DNA of 64,000 nucleotides from Saxidomus purpurata (taxonomy: Eukaryota > Mollusca > Bivalvia > Venerida > Veneridae): contig JAFMSR010000018.1 in the NCBI GenBank assembly GCA_022818135.1, positions 17,244,847 to 17,308,846 on the forward strand, in the 5' to 3' direction. Made by a program: the position numbers and the translations under genes. Below are positions 56,829 to 64,000 of the stretch, piece by piece. Every line of letters starts with the position of its first letter. The first letter of the stretch is position 1. A model generated the notes under the pieces. It saw nothing but the letters and a program-made list of their open reading frames with translations, was not told the origin of the DNA and ran no database searches.

Positions 56829-59800
56829 GTTTATAATGTGGCCATTTTAAGATTGTTTTTTTGTTTCTTATTTTCAAAAACGAAGTATAACTACCACCAG
56901 CCTGTTAGATCACTACTTCCGCCTTTTCACCATAACCATTGTAGAATAAGCGGGTACATATCCCACAAATTGGAGAGCGAGGAGAAGGCCTTGTGATAGT
57001 TAGAAATAATTAAGCACCTCCAATGTCACTATTATGTTACTATGAACAATCTATAACCAGTAGATATACATTAAATTTAATTAAACCTGCTCGATCATAT
57101 GATTTCAATTATCAAAATAAAACTATAACATCGGCAGTTGAGAACATTCATGACCACGCTTCTGGTTCAATCAACATAGATTCTTTAATTTGTGCATGTA
57201 CAAAATTTCCATATTCTTGATAACAACTTAATCGCTCTCGAGACTAACTACTATAGGAATCGCTCTTGCCATACTTTTCATATCCTGATAAATTGCAAAA
57301 CGTATAGTAATATATTATGAGTTATACTAATACGAGTGGCCTAATGTTTCCTATATAAACATAATAAGGTTGTTTATTATTTTACGATAAAATACAGTAC
57401 TTTTATCAAAAGGCGAGGTGCCTAAAAGGAAGTATTTGCTAGACGTATGTAAACAGTTACAATGATGTACTGCTACAAGTTGAATATAGATGTGTAAGAA
57501 AAAATTGTAATAATAAATATACTTAAGGACAAAAATTATGTCCGGTTCAAAATTGTTTAATTAAATTCTAATTGTACGTTACTTTTAATTTTTTATTTGC
57601 AAATTTATATTTTAAGACTACTTGCTACATCACAAGGTGTTGAGACTATACAAAAACATTCAATCAACCGTGACGGCATAAACCATGAATTTCACATTTA
57701 TCTAACTGTTATGTACATGAAGCTTATAATCACAAAAAAATCAAGTGGTTTTGTTAACCAAAGGATAGTCCTATCGAAAGACGTAAAAATCTAGACGAAT
57801 ACTCAACATGTGTTATTATTACGAAGCTTTCAAGATAGCAAACTTTGCACATTTTATGTCGACTGGAGGTCAATGATCCTACAACACATGTTACACGTGC
57901 GTTAAACGCTCACGAACATTTTATTTGACGTCACGAACATTGGAAATGTGTAAATTGATTCGAAAATGATGATATTCTTATGTTTTTCTAATTATGAAAA
58001 AAATATCCAATTTCAGTTTTTGTGTTACTTTAATTATACCGGACAGAACTTTTGTCCTTAAGTATATGTGCCAACATTTTATCGTTTATTCTCAAATGAC
58101 TCACCGTTATGTCTCTATATACAAAGAGTTGAAAAATTATGCTATATCAAACCATTAACAATGCAGGAACCGATATTCTGTAAACATGACGTTGTAATGA
58201 TCTTATAAACAGTTATCTGTCGTACTGATGCGCTGTTAAAAACCTGGTGAGTCAGGCTTTCGGCCTGCATAGCTAATTACTGTGATTAGTACTCCAAATC
58301 GTTGTTTTTAAACGATGAACACAGCTGAAACGGATATTATTTCATAAATAAAATAGTCGTTCAAACGCAAAAAATTAAATCACTCGTGCTATGTACTCAT
58401 TTTAAAAAAATTACTACGCATTATAACTCTTGACCCTGTTTTATTCAACAACAAATACAGGGACACATTTATTACTTCTTAAATAAAATTTACTTTGAAG
58501 TATTCACACTTCCTTCGGCAAAGACATTAAAGTCTATCTGTTTACGATTGAATAATATACTATCCGTAATTAGTTACTGTCTGTCATTGCTGTCACAGAA
58601 AAAGCACACAGCTAAGAAATTGCAGCTTTTCACTTACTTCAAAATACCACAGTATGTGTTGTAACCATACCGGTATCTATCGAATCTCAAGGGAATTGCA
58701 ATATACCGGTCTTATCGCGCACCCCTACTCATTACACAAGTTACAGATGGACTCAACCCTAAAAAGAGATGTGCATTGTCGCATACATGCAGAAGTATTT
58801 AAAATGTCTTGCCTAACTTGCCATAAGGATACTTCTTCCTTAATTTGGCATTGAAGTGATCAAACCCATGACTCTTGTATTGATGCAAACGCGCAAGTAC
58901 CCCATAGCAGCTCTATCATTTAGCTAAAACTAGAATTAAGGCATGTATTACTTTTAGCTTTGGATTTAATCTCAAGGCATTTAAACAAAGGCAGTGGTAA
59001 GGTAGCCGGATTCGGAAAAATAATGGATCAAGTGGAACACGCCAATAGTTTCTGTGTAATAGGTCCCGAACAATTGTGGGACAAAAGCATGGATGAACAT
59101 ACCATAGTCAAAGCGGCAACTATAACACACCCCCATCTCCAGGTAGCATAATAAAATAGAACTATCACTGAAAGTGATGAATACCCCCAAAACCCCCCAT
59201 CCCTGAACGCCATACTGACACAGTGTTCTTAATTTATATCACATTTGATGCTTATAATTGGACTATGCACAACGACTGTAGGCATGTTACTTATCTCTTC
59301 TGTGAGCATTATTTTGGCCAGAGGTTATGGAAATTCAGAGTGCACAATATTTAATTATCTTAAACACCTGTGACCCAAAACATTGACCAAATCCAACTAG
59401 GCATGGTATTTATTACTTTGTGAAATATCATTAAATTGTGATAAGGGGTTTTGCAGATAGAGTGCAAAATACTTTACTATGTAAAGCCCTGTCAATGTGA
59501 CCTTTGACCAGAAACATGGACCATGCACACCAAGGCATGGTACGTATCATTTCTGTGAATAACGATTTAATTCTAACCAGGAGTTTTTCAGGGATAGCGT
59601 CCATAAGTCTACGGATGGACGGACAGACAGTCAAGCTGAATCCAGTAATTACCCCCTTACAGTTTGTGCAACTAGGGTATAGAAACATTTCCGCAGGTCG
59701 AGATATTGGTAAATTGTTTTAAAGGTGACTGTATCAAAATTAGCCACTGCAATAAACAGTCCTGATCTTTCAGTTTTTCCTATTTCTTATTTTTGTTTTT

Positions 59801-60679
59801 CATACACAAGAAGATTATGACTGAAAGCTGCAATGAAGATTCATTCTTCAAGAGAACTGAGTTCCATTTAAGTTGCTCATCTGAGCAACCAATAACATTG
59901 TTATTAATGTCACTGTAGTACTCTAGTTCTGTAGTAACCAATACTGTATGCTTCTCTTATAAGAACAAAGATTCATAGCTAGCGTAGCATTATCACTTCA
60001 GCTGCAACTTGGGAATTTATCCAATATGGATGTTGTCCATGTTGTCTGACCAAATGATGTTCCTTGTGAGCTATCAATTTGCTGATTTTACTGTTGTTCT
60101 TTCCTTATCTTCAAAAAATCAATGTACATGAATTCCAAATATGAGTAAACTCAGCAAAGTTCTTCTTTAATGTTAACTGCATGTTGTCATTACATCAAGT
60201 GTCCCATTGTCTCACCTCAATTATCAATTCTTTTCATTTTATTCTTTTGTTTTCCTGTTTTGTTTATTCCATTTAAGCTGAAAAATCTACTATTAAGCAT
60301 ATGATGTCAAGTCTCATCATGCTCATCACCAAGATAATATGATGAATCAAAAAAGAACTCCATCTTCTAAACTGATACAGCCATCTGATCATCACATCCT
60401 TCAGTTAACAATTGCAATGATCGACTGTTTTCTGTTGTTTTCATATCTTGGTCTATTGAACTTCCCTCATCACTGTACGTGCATGAAGCTTTTTTCTACA
60501 ACAAATTAAAAAAAAAATTAGCAATTGCATTTTGTTTTAAATCTTACAATTAATAATTGATACACATACTGAAAATTTACTGAATGAATAGTTAACAATG
60601 CAGGTTATGATCAGACTACATGGTTTTGATCTGCACAAGAGGTAGAAGTGTAAGCAAAATGCTAAAAATTAAACTAGAT
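56829..60679. other. Long non-coding interval, no gene recognised
   Basis: AT-rich. Short frames (57023-57220, 57597-57794, 58654-58854, 58960-59190) have no motifs. 59350-59640 has weak 'gacctttgaccagaaacatg' and 'ggatggacggacagacagtc' traces of a decayed tandem repeat. Nothing else supported. Confidence 0.4.
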
Positions 60680-61660
60680 GCCTACGTGGAACATGTCGAC
60701 CCCCGCCAGCTGTCAAAAGGACTAACTCCTTACCAAGTAGAGATAGATCAAAAACACCTAAATATTTGATGTAACATGCATGTTGTACCACATAAAAGTA
60801 GTCTTGATTTTTCTCTACGGCGAGTAATAAAAAAGTTACAATATTTATAAGCTAGTTATAGTACTTAACAACAAAGGGAAGTAATTCTAAAAACAAGGGT
60901 AGCTCATGGTGGTGAACATTTGTGCAAAGTTAAATCAAAATCCCTCTATGCATTAAGAAGAAATGCTCCGGACAAATATATTCTTGAATTTGACCTTAAA
61001 CCTCTAAGTTCGACCTTAGACCTAGGGACCTGGTTCTTGTGCATGACACTCCGTCTCATGGTGGTGAACATTTGTGCCATGTAAAATCAAAATCCTTTTA
61101 TGCATAAAGAAGAAATGCTCCGGACAGTCATTCTTGAGTTTGACCTTTAACCGCTTAAGTGTGACCTTGACCTTAGACCTAGGGACCTGGTTCGTGTGCA
61201 TGGAAGTCCGTCTCATGGTGATGAACATTTGTGCCAAGTAAAATCAAAATCCTTTCATGCATAAAGAAGAAATGTTCCGGACAGTCATTCTTGAGTTTGA
61301 CCTTTAACCTCTAAGTGTGACCTTGACCTTAGACCTAGGGACCTGGTTCTTGCACAAGACAGTCCGTCTCATGGTGGTGAACATTTGTGCCAAGTAACAT
61401 CAAAATCCTTTCATGCATAAAGAAGAAATGCTCCGGACAGTCATTCTTGAGTCTGACCTTTAACCTCTAAGTGTGACCTTGACCTTAGACTTAGGGACCT
61501 GGTTCTTGCACATGACAGTCCGTCTAATGATGTTGAACATTTGTGCAAAGTTATTTAAGAATCCCTTGATCCATGGATAAGTTGCAGCCGAGACTAACTA
61601 AACTCAGACGGACGACCGCTCGCTCGCAAGGACGCACACATGCACATACACCGAACCATC
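60680..61660 (+). repeat. Tandem repeat, about 157-bp unit, five copies
   Basis: After the entrance 'tggaacatgtcgacccccgc' near 60690, units starting 'catggtggtgaacatttgtg' occur at 60905, 61057, 61214, 61370 and about 61525. Each has 'aaatgctccggacagtcatt', 'gtgaccttgaccttagacct' and 'agggacctggttcttgc'. The tail 'gacggacgaccgctcgctcg' marks the exit. Frames across it are not genes. Confidence 0.85.
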
Positions 61661-62048
61661 ATTTGGACACCTATATTGAGCTTTCGTAAGAGGCTCGGAA
61701 AAATGGTTATGATGTTTAACAAATATGTTGACTCAGGTATCAAAATGTACAGGATTTACAGTAGATTGTCTATGTAGTGTATTAGGATTTGTTTAATGCA
61801 ATTTATTTCAGTATTCAAGTAAAGTAATTTATTCAAACTTGTAACGTTGACTAAATGTCAAATATTTTTAAGTAACTCAAAGCCATTTGCAATTTCTGAT
61901 CAAGGAAATAGTTTAATTGTTTACCACTGCAAAACTGTGTTCTTATGTTAAGGAATAGTTGAATTCTTCTAGGACATTGTAAGAACAGTTCTTGAACATT
62001 AAATATATGTAACCACAACCATTCTAAACATCTATTCAAAAACATCTG
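61661..62048. other. Intergenic, nothing recognised
   Basis: AT-rich sequence without a supported feature. Confidence 0.35.
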
Positions 62049-62372
62049 TACAGTGGCGCTCACGTTTTTGTTCCGTTTACCTCATAGTTGTTACCGCGTG
62101 GTAAATGCCCGGTAAACGCGGGCGATTTCACGCGTTTTACCGCGAAAAAACGTCTCATTTTCAAATATGGAAAGAATAGCCGGTAAAAAAAATATGGAAG
62201 CAGTACCCCGGTATAGAGGTGTGTCCAAACGAGCAGCCAATCAGAAGATTCCAAGCCCGTTTTTTTCACGGCTGTTGCCTTTTCACTAATCAGCGAAGCG
62301 TGTCTTTGTCTAAATACTTTGATTTGTTTACATTGAAATGTAAGCGTCCATCTTATTGCTGATCTGTTTTAT
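62049..62372 (+). mobile_element. TACAGTGGCGCTCAC element, beta type, copy 1
   Basis: 324 bp from TACAGTGGCGCTCACGTTTT to 'attgctgatctgttttat'. It nearly matches 62873-63193: 'taccgcgtggtaaa', 'cggtaaacgcggg', 'cacgcgttttaccgcgaa', 'caaacgagcagccaatcaga', 'aatcagcgaagcgtgtcttt'. Flanks of the two copies differ, so they are separate insertions. Confidence 0.85.
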
Positions 62373-62872
62373 CAATATAAAATCTACAGTTTAATTAAAG
62401 TTGGCACGGACATTGTTATAATAAACAAACTGTACATTAATAATTTCTATAGATTTTACTGTAGATCTATCCCGGCCCTGGATTTTTTAATTTTGATAGT
62501 TGTCCTGTTCAAGTTTTCGTTTACTTAGAGTCAGAGACGAAAATAAAACGATTTAGAATTAACTTTACAAGTTTACAGCCCCTTAACAGGGGTCTACAGT
62601 CTTTTCAGGTAAGGGATATAACCTACATATTCATATCTTATGATCAGATATATGGTAAAATGTCGGGTTTTAGACTTTTAGTTAACAGTTCATGAACACT
62701 GGTACTACTGTGATTTAATTTTTTGCATTTGAGCTACTGCCTTTTTAATTAAACGATGAAATGTTGGCACACATTTATTATTTCGATTATTCCACGTCAT
62801 TGTCAATGATTTGCTTTGAAAACTATCATGAACTATATTCAATTTGTATCAGTACATCATTGTACAGTGGCG
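62373..62872. other. Spacer between two beta-type copies
   Basis: No supported feature. 'gtaagggatata' and other short motifs only. Confidence 0.35.
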
Positions 62873-63193
62873 CTCACGTTTTTGTTCCGTTTACCTCATG
62901 GTTGTTACCGCGTGGTAAACGCCCGGTAAACGCGGGCAATTTCACGCGTTTTACCGCGAAAAAACGGCTCATTTCCAAATATGGAAAGAATAGCCGGTAA
63001 AAAACGGGTCACTCCAAATATGGAAGCAGTACCCCGGTATAGAGGCGTGTCCAAACAAGCAGCCAATCAGAAGATTCCCAGCGCGTTTTTTTCACGGCTG
63101 TTTCACTAATCAGCGAAGCGTGTCTTTGTCTTAATACTTTGATTTTGTTTACATTGAAATGTAAGCGTCTATGTTATTGCTGATTTGTTTTAT
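62873..63193 (+). mobile_element. TACAGTGGCGCTCAC element, beta type, copy 2
   Basis: 321 bp, same start and end as the copy at 62049. It keeps 'cgggtcactccaaatatgga', which is lost from copy 1 by a small deletion. It has internal palindromic CpG blocks (taccgcgtggta). Non-coding. Confidence 0.85.
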
Positions 63194-63321
63194 AACTTAG
63201 TTTGGATAATGAGACAGTGACGTAATAGACATATGTGTACACAAAAGTTTACAAGCATTGCGTAGACAGGTAGAGCATGTATACTGGATTCTCATCGAAG
63301 CTTCATATTTTTTCCATTGAA

Positions 63322-63883
63322 TTGTCATTCGCGATGTTTTTTTATAAAACATCCTGACCGACAATACAGCCGAGGAGTCACCTTTCCTGAATGTAAATAA
63401 TTTTCAGTACCCGGATGTGCGAAGACGAGAATGACAGGCATACAGGCTTTAGTCATGTTAGTAGGTCGTACCGACATAAATTAAATTTGTATTTGTGAAT
63501 CAACATAACCTCTGTAGGTCCTACAACTTTTGTTTTGACGAACTAATTCATTTGGCTCATCCAATTGACTTGGGTTTTTTATCTGATGTTTTTCTCAGTC
63601 ACATGAAGTTTGGACCCCAAAAAGTCATTTTATAAAACACCCCGGACCAACAATCAAATATATATAATACATATACTTGATAGTCGGTCCGGGTAAATTT
63701 GATTATGTTGCGAAGAGTCATTTTTATAAAACACCCCGGACAGACTATGAAGCATATAATTATAATACCAGGGCCCGTATATCATGTATATTACATGTAA
63801 TCTACGTACCCTGATAATACCTTGTATTATATATACTTTATTGTCGGTCAGGATGTTTTATAAAAAAACATCGCGAATGACAA
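63322..63883. mobile_element. MITE with perfect 45-bp terminal inverted repeats
   Basis: The left end 63322-63366 (TTGTCATTCGCGATGTTTTT...) is exactly the reverse complement of 63839-63883. Inside, the module 'tttataaaacaccccggac' recurs at 63631 and 63723 in direct orientation, and 'gtcggtccggg' recurs inverted at 63683. The element is therefore built of repeated end-like modules. There is no coding sequence and no clear target duplication. Confidence 0.85.
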
Positions 63884-64000
63884 ATACAATTTGGACAAAA
63901 CTGTATTCGACTAAATTTAATATTCGAATGTATGATTGTTAAAGCCCTACCAAACATTATAAATGCCTGAAACCATGTGGCAATGACGTCTTTAAAATGA
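63884..64000. other. Window edge, nothing recognised
   Basis: AT-rich sequence to the end of the window. Confidence 0.3.

Overview
This is eukaryotic nuclear DNA: AT-rich, with intron-split genes (GT..AG sites can be read directly) and packed with transposable-element debris. Several repeats look like those common in bivalve molluscs: 130-170 bp tandem units rich in 'aaggtcaaggtcacagtgacc'-type text, ends of the 'TATACCCCC...GGGGGTATA' and 'AACCAGGTTTTCC' types, and tRNA-derived SINE heads. My best guess is a clam-like bivalve. This rests on recalled repeat style, not on a database match.

Only three gene-like units look substantial. (1) 25253-26449 (+) is an intact 398-residue reading frame resembling the mollusc-expanded fucosyltransferase-like proteins. 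(2) 32664-34298 (+) is a three-exon gene for a P2RX7 C-terminal-like zinc-binding domain protein, with an apparent 1-bp frameshift in exon 1. (3) 36801-45935 (-) is a multi-exon gene with an N-terminal THAP zinc finger, acidic linker exons and a Kolobok-type transposase core. Its core exons join in phase without stops. Genes 2 and 3 are convergent, and each has the same rare 19-bp promoter-proximal motif (17 of 19 identical), in inverted orientation. This raises the possibility that they are two genes of one large Kolobok-like element or a shared promoter class.

The rest is mobile DNA. 1998-4279 (-) is a two-exon integrase-type (DDE) gene broken by one stop codon, next to a six-copy array of a palindrome built on TATCGCGTGGCCACGCGATA. 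4583-7440 (+) is a decayed LINE. 11268-11578 is a hAT-like MITE with a perfect 8-bp target duplication. Three 5'-truncated copies of one retroelement lie at 14836-15705, 18161-19130 and 40622-41973. The second is nested in a tandem-repeat element and the third lies in a THAP-gene intron. 42332-43513 is a foldback element with arms of about 525 bp and a 10-bp target duplication, also in a THAP-gene intron. 53355-56824 is a TTAA-flanked 3.47-kb element with terminal inverted repeats of about 655 bp. Two short families sharing the start TACAGTGGCGCTCAC have five copies between 49.8 and 63.2 kb. 63322-63883 is a MITE with perfect 45-bp inverted ends.

Tandem-repeat blocks lie at 480-1240, 2728-3400, 13036-13700, 19141-19950, 22340-23160, 30859-32300, 49300-49830 and 60895-61620. 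The 31.3-32.3 kb block, directly upstream of the P2RX7-like gene, carries four perfect GGTCAnnnTGACC sites. The long stretches between these hold nothing I can identify.
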